DNA of 41,941 bases from Microbacteriaceae bacterium. Its GTDB lineage: Bacteria; Actinomycetota; Actinomycetes; Actinomycetales; Microbacteriaceae. This document shows positions 7,726 to 17,983 of the stretch, piece by piece. The notes beneath the pieces were generated by a model, which did not search any database, had not been told where the DNA came from, and was given only the letters and a program-made list of their open reading frames with translations. Each line of letters opens with the position of its first letter. Position 1 is the stretch's first letter. The translations under genes were made by a program, and so were the position numbers. The DNA is taken from NCBI GenBank assembly GCA_025464995.1, contig JAODMO010000047.1:1-41941 (forward strand), read 5' to 3'.

Positions 7726-7817
7726 GACCGGCTCCCCGCGTGGCGCCATCCAGGCCAACTCCCCCAGGACGGAAACGTAGCAAGGGTAACCGGGCTCTGG
7801 CGGGTGCGCGGGGGGTC
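7726..7817 (+). ncRNA. ffs: Signal recognition particle RNA (bacterial small type)
   Basis: The sequence folds into the long SRP hairpin. The ends GACC/GGTC and CCCCGCG/CGCGGGG pair. The apex has the conserved Ffh-binding signature CAGGACGGAAACGTAGCAAG with its GGAA tetraloop and the symmetric AGCA-containing loop. The size, about 92 nt, fits bacterial 4.5S-type RNA without an Alu domain. It binds Ffh and targets membrane proteins to FtsY. It is transcribed away from tRNA-Ser. Confidence 0.9.
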
Positions 7818-7898
7818 ATTTACGTTTCCGGATGACGCGTGCGCGGTCATTGCACAAGAACTGTTGCGCACCAGTCGTCGCGCAACTGCCGTGGGTGC

Positions 7899-8114
7899 AT
7901 GAAGCCGATCACGGGAGCCCTCACCGACGTCTCACGGATGCGCGCGTCGGCCCATCCGCTGCGGCTCACCCTCCTCGGCGAGCTGCGCGTGAACGGACCC
8001 GCCACGGCTGGGCGGCTCGACGATGTCGTGGACGAGGCGCCCGAGTTGTCCACCGACCGCCGTGAGCGCTGGTGGCTCGCGGTGCAGGGGTCGACCGAGA
8101 CCAGCCAGGGCGGC
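7899..8114 (+). pseudogene. ArsR-type helix-turn-helix regulator relic with internal deletion
   Basis: From ATG 7899 the frame gives MKPITGALTDVSRMRASAHP, then LRLTLLGELRVNGPATAGRL, DDVVDEAPELSTDRRERWWL and AVQGSTETS. This matches small winged-helix regulators of the ArsR/helix_turn_helix_20 type. However, the segment that should follow the ATAGRL helix, namely the recognition helix and SYHLRQL-type region of about 20 residues, is absent: DDVV joins directly to DEAPELSTD. The frame is then lost into a transporter relic. Without the recognition helix it cannot bind DNA in the usual way. In this family such regulators sit directly upstream of an MFS gene, as the relic does here. Confidence 0.7.
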
Positions 8115-8116
8115 GC

Positions 8117-8524
8117 ACGATCGTGGCGGTGCCGTTGTGCGTGCTGCAGCACACCGGGTCGGTGCTCGCCACGGGTGTCGCGGCATCCGGCTACTGGGGC
8201 GATCTCGTCAACGGCCTGCGGTTCCTCTCCGGCACCGCGGTGATGCGCAACCTGGTGCTGCTCGTCGTCGTCACCAACACGATCGACGCGGCGGGCATGC
8301 TCGTGATCAAAGCGGTGTACGCCAGTTGGATCACGACCGACGGAGCACTGTTCGGCGTGATGGTCGCGCTGTCCGCCGACGCGCGCTCCGGCGCCGCACT
8401 TTCCGGGTTCGTGGGCCACCGTTCCCCTGACCGTCCCATGCTCGTCGTCTGCCTCCTCTTCGCGGCAGCACCGCCGTACGCCGCCATTGCCCTCGGGTTC
8501 CCGACCGCTCGACCGATGCGGCGT
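8117..8524 (+). pseudogene. MFS transporter relic (C-terminal half)
   Basis: The frame encodes GYWGDLVNGLRFLSGTAVMR, then NLVLLVVVTNTIDAAGML and ALFGVMVALSADARSGAALS, then FVGHRSPDRPMLVVCLLFAA. This is the middle-to-late part of a 12-helix major facilitator of the type usually paired with ArsR-like regulators. There is no proper start. The first half is missing, and the end runs into Arg-rich sequence with no transmembrane helix. Together with 7899-8114 it is the remains of a regulator-pump pair. Confidence 0.7.
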
Positions 8525-8588
8525 CGAATCGGGCGCCCGGCAGCGACGCAGGGACCTAGTGCCCTGTCGACGATTCGGGTCGCCCGTC

Positions 8589-8600
8589 TAGGGTGGCAGG
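8589..8600 (+). promoter_or_regulatory. Leaderless-type promoter: TAGGGT, 6 nt, then GTG (pta)
   Basis: TAGGGT (8589-8594) is exactly six bases before GTG 8601. A GGCAGG stretch lies in the gap but abuts the start codon, which is too close for a normal ribosome site. Confidence 0.5.
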
Positions 8601-10775
8601 GTGGCTCGAAGCATCTACATCACCTCCGCCGAGGGACATTCCGGCAAGTCGTCGATAGCGCTCGGGGTGCTCGACACCCTCAGCGCCGAGATCGAGGACG
8701 TCGGGGTGTTCCGGCCGATCGCCCGCTCCATCACCGAACGCGACTACGTGCTCGACCTGTTGCTCGCTCACGACGGTGTCACCCTCGAGTACGACGAGTG
8801 CGTCGGTGTCACGTATGACGACGTGCACGACGACCCTGACGCCGCCCTCTCCCGAATCGTCGAGCGGTACAAGGCGGTCGAGGCGAAGTGCGGCGCCGTC
8901 GTCATCGTCGGCAGTGACTACACGGATGTCGGCAGCCCGACCGAGCTCAGTTTCAACGCGCGTATCGCGGCGAACCTGGGCGCTCCCGTGCTGCTCGTGC
9001 TCACGGGCCGCAGCATCGACGAGTCGCGGGGGCGCACGCTCGACGAGATGCGACAGATCGGTGAGCTCACCATCCCCGAGCTTGCCGTCGCCCACGCCAG
9101 CATCCTCGCCATCGTCGCCAATCGCGCCGACGAAGACCACCTCGACGAGATCGCCGCCGCGCTGTCCGCCGTCGCCGACGCCTCGGTGGCCGCCGCGGGC
9201 ATCGCGACCGCCGCGTCCATACCCGCGTGGGCGATCCCCGAAGACCCGTTCCTCGTCGCCCCGACCGTTCGGGGCCTCATGGAGGCGGTCGACGGCACCC
9301 TGCTGCAGGGCGACTCCGCGCTCCTGCAGCGCGAGGCGCTCGGCGTCGTGATCGCCGCCATGTCGATGGAGAACTCGCTGCCCCGGCTCATCGAGGGCGG
9401 CATCGTGGTCATCCCCGGCGACCGCAGCGAGATGCTGCTCGCGGCGCTCACTGCCCACGCGTCCGACACGTTCCCCTCGCTCGCAGGCGTCGTGCTCAAC
9501 GGCGGGTTCGAGCTCTCCCCGGTGATCACGCGCCTCATCGCCGGGCTCGACCAGTCGCTGCCCATCATCACCACCGAGCTCGGCACCTACCCGACGGCCC
9601 AGCGCATAACGCAGACGCGCGGTCGTCTCGCCGCCGACTCCGACCGCAAGCGCGACACGGCGCTCGCGCTGTTCGAGAAGTATGTCGACTCCCGCGTGCT
9701 GCTCGACGCGCTCAGCATCGGCAAGTCGGGCGCCGTCACTCCGCTCATGTTCGAGTACGGGCTCATCGAGCGCGCGCGGAGCGCGTCGCGGCACATCGTG
9801 CTGCCCGAGGGCACCGACGATCGCATCCTCCGCGCGGCCGGCACGCTGCTCAGCCGCCAGGTTGCGCGCCTCACCATCCTCGGCGACGAGAGCGAGATCC
9901 GCGCGCGCGCCGCCGGCCTCGGCGTCGACATCTCGGCAGCCAGCATCCTGAGCCCGTTCGATCCCGAGCTGCGCGAGAGATTCGCGGCGGAGTATGCGCG
10001 CCTGCGCTCGCACAAGGGCATGACGCTCGAGTCCGCCCGCGACGTGGTCACGGATGTCTCGTACTTCGGCACCATGATGGTGCACCTCGGGCTCGCCGAC
10101 GGCATGGTCTCGGGGGCCGCGCACACCACCGCGCACACGATCAAGCCCGGCTTCGAGATCATCAAGACCGCGCCGGGCGTCTCCGTCGTGTCGAGCGTCT
10201 TCTTCATGGCGCTTTCGGACCGGGTGCTGGTGTACGGCGACTGCGCCGTCGTTCCCGACCCGACATCCGAACAGCTCGCCGACATCGCCATCTCGTCGGC
10301 GGGCACGGCCGACCAGTTCGGCATCGACCCGCGCGTCGCGATGCTCTCGTACTCCACGGGGGAGTCGGGCGCCGGGGCCGACGTCGAGAAGGTGCGTGCC
10401 GCGACCGCCCTGGTGCGCGAGCGCCGCCCCGATCTCGCCGTGGACGGGCCGATCCAGTACGACGCAGCGGCCGACGCAGCGGTCGGCGAATCGAAGATGC
10501 CCGGCTCGCTCGTCGCCGGGCGGGCGACCGTGTTCATCTTCCCCGACCTCAACACCGGCAACAACACGTACAAGGCGGTGCAGCGCAGCGCCGGCGCCGT
10601 CGCCGTCGGCCCGGTGCTGCAGGGACTCAACAAGCCGATCAACGACCTCTCCCGGGGAGCCCTCGTGCGCGACATCGTCAACACCGTGGCCATCACGGCC
10701 ATCCAGGCCGCGTCCGCCGTCTCGGTCGCCGAGCCGCCCGCGGTCGCTGCGCCTGTCGACGGGGCCCCCTCATGA
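8601..10775 (+). CDS. pta: Phosphate acetyltransferase
   Basis: This 724-residue long-form Pta converts acetyl-CoA and phosphate to acetyl-phosphate and CoA. The N-terminal part (1-215) is a P-loop dethiobiotin-synthetase-like domain (YITSAEGHSGKSSIALGVLD). The middle (about 220-360) is a DRTGG domain. The C-terminal part (about 390-705) is the PTA_PTB catalytic domain with IVLPEGTDDRILRAAGTL, DGMVSGAAHTTAHTIKPGFE, MLSYSTGESGAG and FPDLNTGNNTYKAVQRSAGA. The length equals the family norm. GTG 8601 gives the expected MARSIYITS start. It overlaps ackA by ATGA, the usual pta-ackA operon for acetate excretion and uptake in the cytoplasm. Confidence 0.97.
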   Translation: MARSIYITSAEGHSGKSSIALGVLDTLSAEIEDVGVFRPIARSITERDYVLDLLLAHDGVTLEYDECVGVTYDDVHDDPDAALSRIVERYKAVEAKCGAVVIVGSDYTDVGSPTELSFNARIAANLGAPVLLVLTGRSIDESRGRTLDEMRQIGELTIPELAVAHASILAIVANRADEDHLDEIAAALSAVADASVAAAGIATAASIPAWAIPEDPFLVAPTVRGLMEAVDGTLLQGDSALLQREALGVVIAAMSMENSLPRLIEGGIVVIPGDRSEMLLAALTAHASDTFPSLAGVVLNGGFELSPVITRLIAGLDQSLPIITTELGTYPTAQRITQTRGRLAADSDRKRDTALALFEKYVDSRVLLDALSIGKSGAVTPLMFEYGLIERARSASRHIVLPEGTDDRILRAAGTLLSRQVARLTILGDESEIRARAAGLGVDISAASILSPFDPELRERFAAEYARLRSHKGMTLESARDVVTDVSYFGTMMVHLGLADGMVSGAAHTTAHTIKPGFEIIKTAPGVSVVSSVFFMALSDRVLVYGDCAVVPDPTSEQLADIAISSAGTADQFGIDPRVAMLSYSTGESGAGADVEKVRAATALVRERRPDLAVDGPIQYDAAADAAVGESKMPGSLVAGRATVFIFPDLNTGNNTYKAVQRSAGAVAVGPVLQGLNKPINDLSRGALVRDIVNTVAITAIQAASAVSVAEPPAVAAPVDGAPS

Positions 10776-11962
10776 GCCTCGCTCTCATCATCAACAGCGG
10801 CTCGTCGTCACTGAAGTACCAGCTGATCGAGCTCGACGGCGAGTCCACCCTCGCGTCTGGGGCGATCGACCGCATCGGGGAGTCGACGAGCACCGTGAAC
10901 CACACGACGGCGGGCGACAAGCACGAGAAGCGGGTGGCGATCGCCGATCACGGCGCCGCGCTCAAGGTGCTCACCGAGGCCTTCGCCGAATACGGCCCCG
11001 ACCTGGCCTTCTCGCCTCCCGTCGTCATCGGTCACAGGGTGGTGCACGGCGGATCGCGGTTCACGGGTCCGACGCTCGTCACCGACGACGTGATCGCCGA
11101 CATCGAGGAGCTGTCGGCCCTCGCGCCGCTGCACAACCCCGCCAACCTCGCGGGCATCCGGGCCGCGCAGCGCATCTTCCTGGGCGTGCCGCAGGTCGTC
11201 GTGTTCGACACCGCGTTCCACCAGACGCTCCCGCCCGAGGCCTACACCTACGCGATCGACCGCGATCTCGCTGCGGAGCACAAGATCCGCCGCTATGGGT
11301 TCCACGGCACATCGCACAAATACGTCTCCGAGCAGGCCGCGATCTTCCTCGACCGGCCACTGGAGTCGCTCAAGACCATCGTGCTGCACCTCGGCAACGG
11401 CGCATCCGTCGCCGCCATCGACGGCGGGCGGTCGATCGACACCTCGATGGGGCTCACGCCGCTCGAGGGGCTCGTGATGGGAACGCGTTCGGGCGACATC
11501 GACCCGGCGATCATCTTCCACCTGCATCGCCAGGCCGGGCTCGGATTCGAGGAGCTCGACTCGCTGCTGAACCGCGGCAGCGGACTGCTCGGCCTCACCG
11601 GCACGGGCGACATGCGCGACGTGCAGCACGCCGCGGCTTCGGGCGATGAGGCGGCCGAGGCGGCGCTCGCCGTGTGGCGGCACCGCATCCGGCACTACAT
11701 CGGCGCCTACGTCGCGCAGCTCGGCGGGCTGGACGCGCTCGTGTTCACGGCCGGCGTCGGGGAGAACAACGGCCTGCTGCGTCGGCGCGCCCTTGCGGGG
11801 CTCGAGTTCCTCGGCATCCGCGTCGACACCGACCGCAACGAGCTCGCGTCCCGGGCGCCGCGCCTCATCTCGCCCGCGGGAGCTCCCGTCGCGGTGCTCG
11901 TAATCCCCACGAACGAGGAGCTCGAGATCGCCCGCCAGGCGCTGTCGGTGGTGGCGCCGTAG
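10772..11962 (+). CDS. ackA: Acetate kinase
   Basis: This 396-residue acetate kinase interconverts acetyl-phosphate plus ADP with acetate plus ATP. The family motifs are intact: INSGSSSLKYQL at the start, HRVVHGG near residue 90, RRYGFHGTSHKYV near 175, HLGNGAS near 208, MGTRSGDIDP around 240 and FTAGVGENN near 330. It is translationally coupled to pta through a four-base ATGA overlap. Acs (28836-30809) provides the high-affinity acetate-assimilation route in the same window. Confidence 0.97.
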   Translation: MSLALIINSGSSSLKYQLIELDGESTLASGAIDRIGESTSTVNHTTAGDKHEKRVAIADHGAALKVLTEAFAEYGPDLAFSPPVVIGHRVVHGGSRFTGPTLVTDDVIADIEELSALAPLHNPANLAGIRAAQRIFLGVPQVVVFDTAFHQTLPPEAYTYAIDRDLAAEHKIRRYGFHGTSHKYVSEQAAIFLDRPLESLKTIVLHLGNGASVAAIDGGRSIDTSMGLTPLEGLVMGTRSGDIDPAIIFHLHRQAGLGFEELDSLLNRGSGLLGLTGTGDMRDVQHAAASGDEAAEAALAVWRHRIRHYIGAYVAQLGGLDALVFTAGVGENNGLLRRRALAGLEFLGIRVDTDRNELASRAPRLISPAGAPVAVLVIPTNEELEIARQALSVVAP

Positions 11963-12036
11963 CGCCGCGGGGCGGGTGCCCGCTCGCGGCGGAGCGACGG
12001 GGCGAAGTCGTCGGCGCGGCCGCTCTCGCGCTCGGA

Positions 12037-12076
12037 AGTGACGCTCGCGCCCGAACGTTCGGGCGCGGGCGTCACT
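12037..12076 (+). terminator. 40-nt near-perfect palindrome after pta-ackA
   Basis: The two 20-nt arms (12037-12056 and 12057-12076) pair completely apart from one T/G position. The core CGCGCCCGAA/TTCGGGCGCG is perfect. There is no loop beyond the centre and no T-tract. Position 75 bases after ackA suggests a terminator for this operon. Actinobacterial terminators often lack a U-tail, but a protein-binding or repeat function is not excluded. Confidence 0.55.
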
Positions 12077-12127
12077 CTCGGCAGCGAAATCGGCGCGGGG
12101 CCACGGTGCGCCGCTCGGGGTGCTCAG

Positions 12128-12277
12128 CCCAAGGGAAGCGTGTTCGTCAACGGCGTCACATCGGGCGCTCGTCACATCGGACGTTATTGGAGCAGCGGCC
12201 TGACGGGGACGACGTTTGCTCCCGGCCCGCTGCTGCATCACGAATCCGACCGGATCGTCGTCTTCGAGACCATCGCG
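12128..12277 (+). pseudogene. GH35 beta-galactosidase C-terminal relic
   Basis: The frame reads PKGSVFVNGVTSGARHIGRY, then WSSGLTGTTFAPGPLLHHES and DRIVVFETIA. This is the terminal jelly-roll signature of family 35 beta-galactosidases (a VNG...GRYW...G...PGPLL...VV.E pattern). The rest of the enzyme is missing upstream, and the frame continues without the usual ending. The fragment occupies most of the otherwise empty 470-bp gap between ackA and dnaX. Confidence 0.65.
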
Positions 12278-12419
12278 ATGGTGCACCCCGTGGCCCGGTT
12301 CGTGGCCTCGGCGGATCTCGGCACACCGAGTTCTGCTCCCCGGCCGCGCGATCGGGCGGGTGCGGCTCTCCACACCCGGGCACCCTCCACACGCGCCGAC
12401 GACTGTCGGTGCCGACGGC

Positions 12420-12431
12420 TACTCTTGACGG
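12420..12431 (+). promoter_or_regulatory. Leaderless-type promoter: TACTCT, 6 nt, then GTG (dnaX)
   Basis: TACTCT (12420-12425) lies exactly six bases before GTG 12432, with no Shine-Dalgarno in between. Confidence 0.55.
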
Positions 12432-14819
12432 GTGGTCACCGCCCTATATCGCCGTTATCGGCCAGAGACTTTCGCTGAACTGATCGGCCAGTCACAGGTG
12501 ACCGATCCGCTGCGCACCGCGCTGCGCACCGACCGGGTCAACCACGCCTACCTGTTCAGCGGTCCGCGTGGCTGTGGCAAGACGACATCCGCCCGCATCC
12601 TCGCCCGGTGCCTCAACTGCGCCGAAGGCCCCACCGACACCCCGTGCGGCGTGTGCCCCTCGTGTGTCGAGCTCAGCCGAGACGGCGGCGGTTCGCTCGA
12701 TGTCGTCGAGATCGACGCCGCGAGCCACGGTGGTGTGGATGATGCCCGCGATCTCCGCGAGCGCGCAATCTTCGCCCCCGCCCGTGACCGCTACAAGATC
12801 TTCATCCTCGACGAGGCCCACATGGTGACGTCGACCGGGTTCAACGCCCTGCTCAAGATCGTCGAGGAGCCGCCCGAGCACGTCAAGTTCATCTTCGCGA
12901 CGACCGAGCCCGAGAAGGTCATCGGCAAGATCAGGTCGCGCACGCACCACTACCCGTTCCGGCTCGTCCCGCCGGCGCAGATGCTCGAGTACGTGCAGCA
13001 GCTCTGCGACTCCGAGAAGGTCACCGTCGAGCCCGGCGTGCTCTCGCTCGTCGTCCGTGCCGGTGGCGGCTCAGTGCGCGACACCCTCTCGCTGCTCGAC
13101 CAGCTCATCAGTGGGTCGGACGCGCCCTCCGGGTCGGGGGCCACCGTCGTCGCGTACGAGCGGGCCGTCGCGCTGCTCGGCTACACCCACGGCACGCTGC
13201 TCAACGAGGCGGTCGAGGCCTTCGGCCAGCGCGACAACGCCGCGGTATTCGCCGCGGTCGACCGCGTCATCCAGACCGGGCAAGACCCGCGTCGTTTCGT
13301 CGAAGACCTGCTCGAGCGCCTGCGCGACCTCATCATCGTCGCGGCGACGGCCGACCACGCCGCAGCGGTGTTGCGCGGAATCCCCTCCGACGAGCTGGTG
13401 CGGATGGCGGCACAGGCCGCGACCTTCGGGCAGGCCGAACTCTCCCGCACCGCCGACATCGTCAACGCCGCGCTCACCGAGATGACGGGCGCGACCTCGC
13501 CGCGGCTGCATCTCGAGCTCATGGCCGCGCGCATCCTCATTCCCGCGAGCGACGACACCAACCGCGGTGCCCTCGCCCGCGTCGAGCGTCTCGAGCGTCG
13601 GGTGGGCGTCGACACCGGTGCAGTCGGCGCGGATGCTGGCGGCGGTGCTGCTGCCTCGGCCGTCGGAGCCCCGCAACGCCCCGCGAGCGCGCCCTCCCGG
13701 GCTCCCGAACGCCCCGCTGTGGCCGCGACTGCTCCGGCCACGCCGCCGCGCATCGAGCCCGTGCGGCCGGAGCCCGCGCGCCCCCAGCCGGCCCCGACCG
13801 TGGAGCGCGTGATCGATCCCGAGCACCCGGACGCCCCGACCGGGGTACCCGTGCAGCCGGTCGCCGCGACGGGCTCATGGCCCGCGGTCGCCGTCCCGGG
13901 TGCCCCGCGTGCCGCGACGCCGACCGCCGGTGCCGCCACGCCTCAGCCGCCGGTGACCCCTTCCGCCACCGCTTCCGCCACCGCTTCCGCCCCCGACGAC
14001 GCGCCCACGTCTGCCGCCGGCGCCTCGGGCGACGCGGAGACGGCCGTCGAGACGCTCGAGTCGGTCGAGTCCGTCTCGACCAACGCGCCCTCGGCTGCCG
14101 CGGTGCACGCTCCGTCGGAGAGCGACGGCCCGCCCGCGGGGGAGCGGCCCGCACCATCCGCCCCGCCCGGCGAGGGGAAGACGGCCGCCGCCGATGCACC
14201 CACCGCCGTGACGCTGCAGCAGATGAAGGATACGTGGCCGGAGGTGCTCGACCTCGTGCAGAAGGCGAGCATGAACGCGTGGACGGTCGTGTTCAACGCG
14301 CAGGTGCGCGCGCTCGACGGCGACATCCTGGTGCTCACATTCTCGAACCAGACCGACCAGGCGAAGTTCAAGGAGCTCACACCAGCCGGCGAGGGAGTCA
14401 GCGCCATCCTGCGCAGCGCCATCATCGACGTGCTCGGACTCCGTGTGAAATTCATCGCGCAGGTGAACGTCGCGCCGGCCGCCGGCCAGCTCGCCCAGCC
14501 GCGCGCCGCCTCGGCCCCCGCCAACCCCTCGGCCCCCGCCAACCCGACGCCGCCACCGGCCGACGACGAGGCGCCCGAGCCGACCGAGCCTGAGGTCGAG
14601 CCGAGCGGCTGGGCAGTCGCCGCGATTCCGCCGAGCCCGCCCACGCAGCAGGAGCTCGACGCCCAGCGCGCCGCGGCGCGCAAGCCGGCCGCCAAGGTCG
14701 TGCCCGTGCCGACCGCCGCCGACTCGCGCTACGGGGAGGCCGTCGTGCGTGAGATTCTGAACGCCAACTTCGTTGAAGAACAACCCGTGACCGCCCGCGT
14801 CGTACCGAAAGACTTCTAA
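12432..14819 (+). CDS. dnaX: DNA polymerase III subunits gamma and tau
   Basis: This 795-residue clamp-loader ATPase has Walker A GPRGCGKT (44-51), zinc ligands in LNCAEG...PCGVCPSC (Cys63, 72, 75 and 78) and DEAH (127-130). The sensor motif FIFATTEPEKVIGKIRSRTH follows. Domain III ends near residue 380. A long Ala/Pro-rich linker (about 390-590, with short repeats such as SATASATAS) then leads to a conserved tau-like domain (about 595-680, DTWPEVLDLVQKASMNAWTV). A second low-complexity stretch precedes the conserved C-terminus around YGEAVVREILNANFVEE. I saw no A-rich slippery heptamer, so only the tau form is expected. recR follows three bases later. It loads the beta clamp together with holB (38462). 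Confidence 0.97.
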   Translation: MVTALYRRYRPETFAELIGQSQVTDPLRTALRTDRVNHAYLFSGPRGCGKTTSARILARCLNCAEGPTDTPCGVCPSCVELSRDGGGSLDVVEIDAASHGGVDDARDLRERAIFAPARDRYKIFILDEAHMVTSTGFNALLKIVEEPPEHVKFIFATTEPEKVIGKIRSRTHHYPFRLVPPAQMLEYVQQLCDSEKVTVEPGVLSLVVRAGGGSVRDTLSLLDQLISGSDAPSGSGATVVAYERAVALLGYTHGTLLNEAVEAFGQRDNAAVFAAVDRVIQTGQDPRRFVEDLLERLRDLIIVAATADHAAAVLRGIPSDELVRMAAQAATFGQAELSRTADIVNAALTEMTGATSPRLHLELMAARILIPASDDTNRGALARVERLERRVGVDTGAVGADAGGGAAASAVGAPQRPASAPSRAPERPAVAATAPATPPRIEPVRPEPARPQPAPTVERVIDPEHPDAPTGVPVQPVAATGSWPAVAVPGAPRAATPTAGAATPQPPVTPSATASATASAPDDAPTSAAGASGDAETAVETLESVESVSTNAPSAAAVHAPSESDGPPAGERPAPSAPPGEGKTAAADAPTAVTLQQMKDTWPEVLDLVQKASMNAWTVVFNAQVRALDGDILVLTFSNQTDQAKFKELTPAGEGVSAILRSAIIDVLGLRVKFIAQVNVAPAAGQLAQPRAASAPANPSAPANPTPPPADDEAPEPTEPEVEPSGWAVAAIPPSPPTQQELDAQRAAARKPAAKVVPVPTAADSRYGEAVVREILNANFVEEQPVTARVVPKDF

Positions 14820-14822
14820 GCC

Positions 14823-15422
14823 GTGTACGAAGGAATCGTCCAGGAACTGATCGATGAGCTCGGCCGACTGCCCGGCATCGGTCCGAAGTCTGCACAGCGC
14901 ATCGCCTTCCACATCCTGCAGACCGAGAGCTTCGACGTGAGCCGGCTCGCCGAGGTGCTCACCGAGGTGCGCGACAAGGTGCGGTTCTGCGCGATCTGCG
15001 GCAACGTCACCGAGAGCGAGACCTGCAGCATCTGCCGCGACCCGCGCCGCTCGCCGGCCACCATCTGTGTCGTCGAGGAGGCGAAAGACGTCGTCGCGGT
15101 CGAGCGCACCCGCGAGTTCAAGGGGCTGTACCACGTGCTCGGCGGGGCTATCAGTCCGATCGATGGCATCGGCCCCGACGACCTGCGCATCCGGCAGCTC
15201 CTGCAGCGGCTGAGCGACGGGCTCGTGACCGAGGTCATCATCGCGACCGATCCCAACCTCGAGGGCGAGGCGACCGCGACCTACCTGACGCGCCTGCTGC
15301 AGCAACCGAACCTCCGCGTCACGCGCCTCGCATCCGGTCTCCCCGTCGGCGGCGACCTCGAGTACGCCGACGAGGTCACCCTCGGTCGCGCCTTCGAGGG
15401 CCGTCGGCTCGCCGAGCACTAG
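14823..15422 (+). CDS. recR: Recombination mediator protein RecR
   Basis: This 199-residue protein is of normal length. It has a helix-hairpin-helix at [20 protein letters not shown] (13-32), a four-cysteine zinc finger (Cys56, 59, 68 and 71), a Toprim domain starting at [10 protein letters not shown] (81-90) and a C-terminal Walker-like end. RecR acts with RecO to load RecA on SSB-coated single-stranded gaps. It starts at GTG three bases after dnaX, an arrangement conserved in many bacteria. Confidence 0.97.
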   Translation: MYEGIVQELIDELGRLPGIGPKSAQRIAFHILQTESFDVSRLAEVLTEVRDKVRFCAICGNVTESETCSICRDPRRSPATICVVEEAKDVVAVERTREFKGLYHVLGGAISPIDGIGPDDLRIRQLLQRLSDGLVTEVIIATDPNLEGEATATYLTRLLQQPNLRVTRLASGLPVGGDLEYADEVTLGRAFEGRRLAEH

Positions 15423-15537
15423 GCCCCAGACCAGCGGGGCACGCTTCCGTCGTCGAGTGGCGCCTCGGGGGGCGGATGTTCGCCCCGCCGCTCTTCCGGC
15501 CGCGCGGCACACCGCGTAACACTCCACGGCTCCCCGC

Positions 15538-15543
15538 TAGAAT
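15538..15543 (+). promoter_or_regulatory. Putative -10 box of lysC
   Basis: TAGAAT would place the start of transcription near 15550 and give a leader of about 46 nt. That is too short for a lysine riboswitch. The asd gene has the same hexamer upstream. Confidence 0.5.
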
Positions 15544-15595
15544 CGCTCATTGGGCCGGATACCGAGCCCGTCCCGAGAAACCGCAGGAGAAACAC

Positions 15596-16861
15596 GTGAG
15601 CCTGATCGTACAGAAGTACGGTGGATCCTCCGTGGCCGATGCCGAGGGCCTCAAGCGCGTCGCCAAGCGCATCGTCGAGACCCGCAAGGCAGGCCACGAG
15701 GTCGTCGTCGTCGTGAGCGCCATGGGCGACACGACGGATGAGCTGCTCGACCTCGCTGAGAAGGTCGTGCCCGTGCCATCCGGTCGCGAACTCGACATGC
15801 TTCTCACCGCGGGCGAGCGCATCTCCATGGCCCTGCTGGCGATGGCGATCAAGAGCCTCGGCATGGAGGCGCGGTCGTACACCGGCAGCCAGGCCGGCAT
15901 GATCACCGACGCACAGCACGGGGCAGCACGCATCGTCGATGTCACGCCCAAGCGCGTGCGCGACGCCCTCGACGCGGGGTACGTGGCCATCGTCGCGGGC
16001 TTCCAGGGCTTCAACCGCGGCACCGGCGACATCACGACCCTCGGCCGCGGCGGCTCCGACACCACGGCGGTAGCGCTGGCTGCGGCGCTCGACGCCGACG
16101 TCTGCGAGATCTACACGGATGTCGACGGCATCTTCACCGCGGACCCCCGGGTCGTGCCCGCCGCCCGCAAGATCGACCGCATCTCCAGCGAGGAGATGCT
16201 CGAGCTCGCGGCATCCGGAGCCAAAGTTTTGTACATCAGGGCGGTCGAATACGCCCGACGTCACGGGGTGACCCTGCACGTGCGCTCGTCATTCAACAAC
16301 AACGAGGGCACAATCGTCACCAACCCGAAGGATGGAGAGATCGTGGAAGAGCCAATCATCACCGGTGTCGCGGCCGACCTGAGCGAAGCGAAGATCACGG
16401 TGGTCGGGGTTCCCGACATCCCCGGCAAGGCCGCGCAGATCTTCACGATCGTCGCCAAGACCAACGCGAACATCGACATGATCGTGCAGAATGTGTCGAC
16501 CGCGACGACCGGACGCACCGACATCTCCTTCACGCTGCCGAAGTCGGATGCGGCGACCGTCATCACGGCCCTCACGGCCGAGCAGGCGGAGGCGGGCTTC
16601 GACTCCCTGCAGCACGACGACCAGATCGGCAAGCTCGCCGTGGTGGGTGCGGGAATGCGCACGAGCGCCGGCGTGACCGCCAAGCTCTTCACCGCTCTCT
16701 TCGATGCCGGCATCAACATCGAGATGATCTCCACGAGCGAGATCCGCATCTCCGTGGTGACGCGTGCCGACACCGTCAACGAGGCCATGCGCGTCGTGCA
16801 CAACGCCTTCGGCCTCGACGCCGACGTGCCCGCCGTCGTCCACGGCGGCACCGGGCGCTGA
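15596..16861 (+). CDS. lysC: Aspartate kinase, alpha subunit
   Basis: This 421-residue monofunctional aspartokinase phosphorylates aspartate, the first step to lysine, threonine, methionine and diaminopimelate. It begins [20 protein letters not shown], and the KYGGSS kinase motif is at 7-12. [20 protein letters not shown] lies near residues 140-160. Two ACT domains (about 265-340 and 345-415) form the allosteric part. GTG 15596 follows AGGAG by six bases. The length matches the 421-residue alpha subunit of the Corynebacterium enzyme, which is inhibited by lysine plus threonine. asd follows 63 bases downstream. Confidence 0.97.
   Translation: MSLIVQKYGGSSVADAEGLKRVAKRIVETRKAGHEVVVVVSAMGDTTDELLDLAEKVVPVPSGRELDMLLTAGERISMALLAMAIKSLGMEARSYTGSQAGMITDAQHGAARIVDVTPKRVRDALDAGYVAIVAGFQGFNRGTGDITTLGRGGSDTTAVALAAALDADVCEIYTDVDGIFTADPRVVPAARKIDRISSEEMLELAASGAKVLYIRAVEYARRHGVTLHVRSSFNNNEGTIVTNPKDGEIVEEPIITGVAADLSEAKITVVGVPDIPGKAAQIFTIVAKTNANIDMIVQNVSTATTGRTDISFTLPKSDAATVITALTAEQAEAGFDSLQHDDQIGKLAVVGAGMRTSAGVTAKLFTALFDAGINIEMISTSEIRISVVTRADTVNEAMRVVHNAFGLDADVPAVVHGGTGR
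16343..16861 (+). CDS. lysC: Aspartate kinase beta subunit from an internal start
   Basis: An in-frame GTG at 16343 is preceded by GGATGGAGAG and would make a 172-residue protein beginning [20 protein letters not shown]. This is the ACT-domain regulatory half. Corynebacterium lysC is known to make a 172-residue beta subunit from the equivalent internal start, so an alpha2-beta2 enzyme is likely. Internal initiation is inferred. Confidence 0.75.
   Translation: MEEPIITGVAADLSEAKITVVGVPDIPGKAAQIFTIVAKTNANIDMIVQNVSTATTGRTDISFTLPKSDAATVITALTAEQAEAGFDSLQHDDQIGKLAVVGAGMRTSAGVTAKLFTALFDAGINIEMISTSEIRISVVTRADTVNEAMRVVHNAFGLDADVPAVVHGGTGR

Positions 16862-17983
<1,122 letters not shown>

Noticed and set aside
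12432..14819. Programmed frameshift in dnaX producing a short gamma subunit
   Set aside because: No A-rich slippery heptamer followed by a hairpin was seen at the end of domain III. The region is GC-rich throughout.
15423..15595. Lysine riboswitch ahead of lysC
   Set aside because: The likely transcript start leaves only about 46 nt of leader, far too short for the lysine riboswitch fold.
15476..15595. Longer lysC start upstream of GTG 15596
   Set aside because: The extra 40 codons precede the conserved kinase N-terminus and overlap the -10 box. AGGAG sits correctly before 15596.
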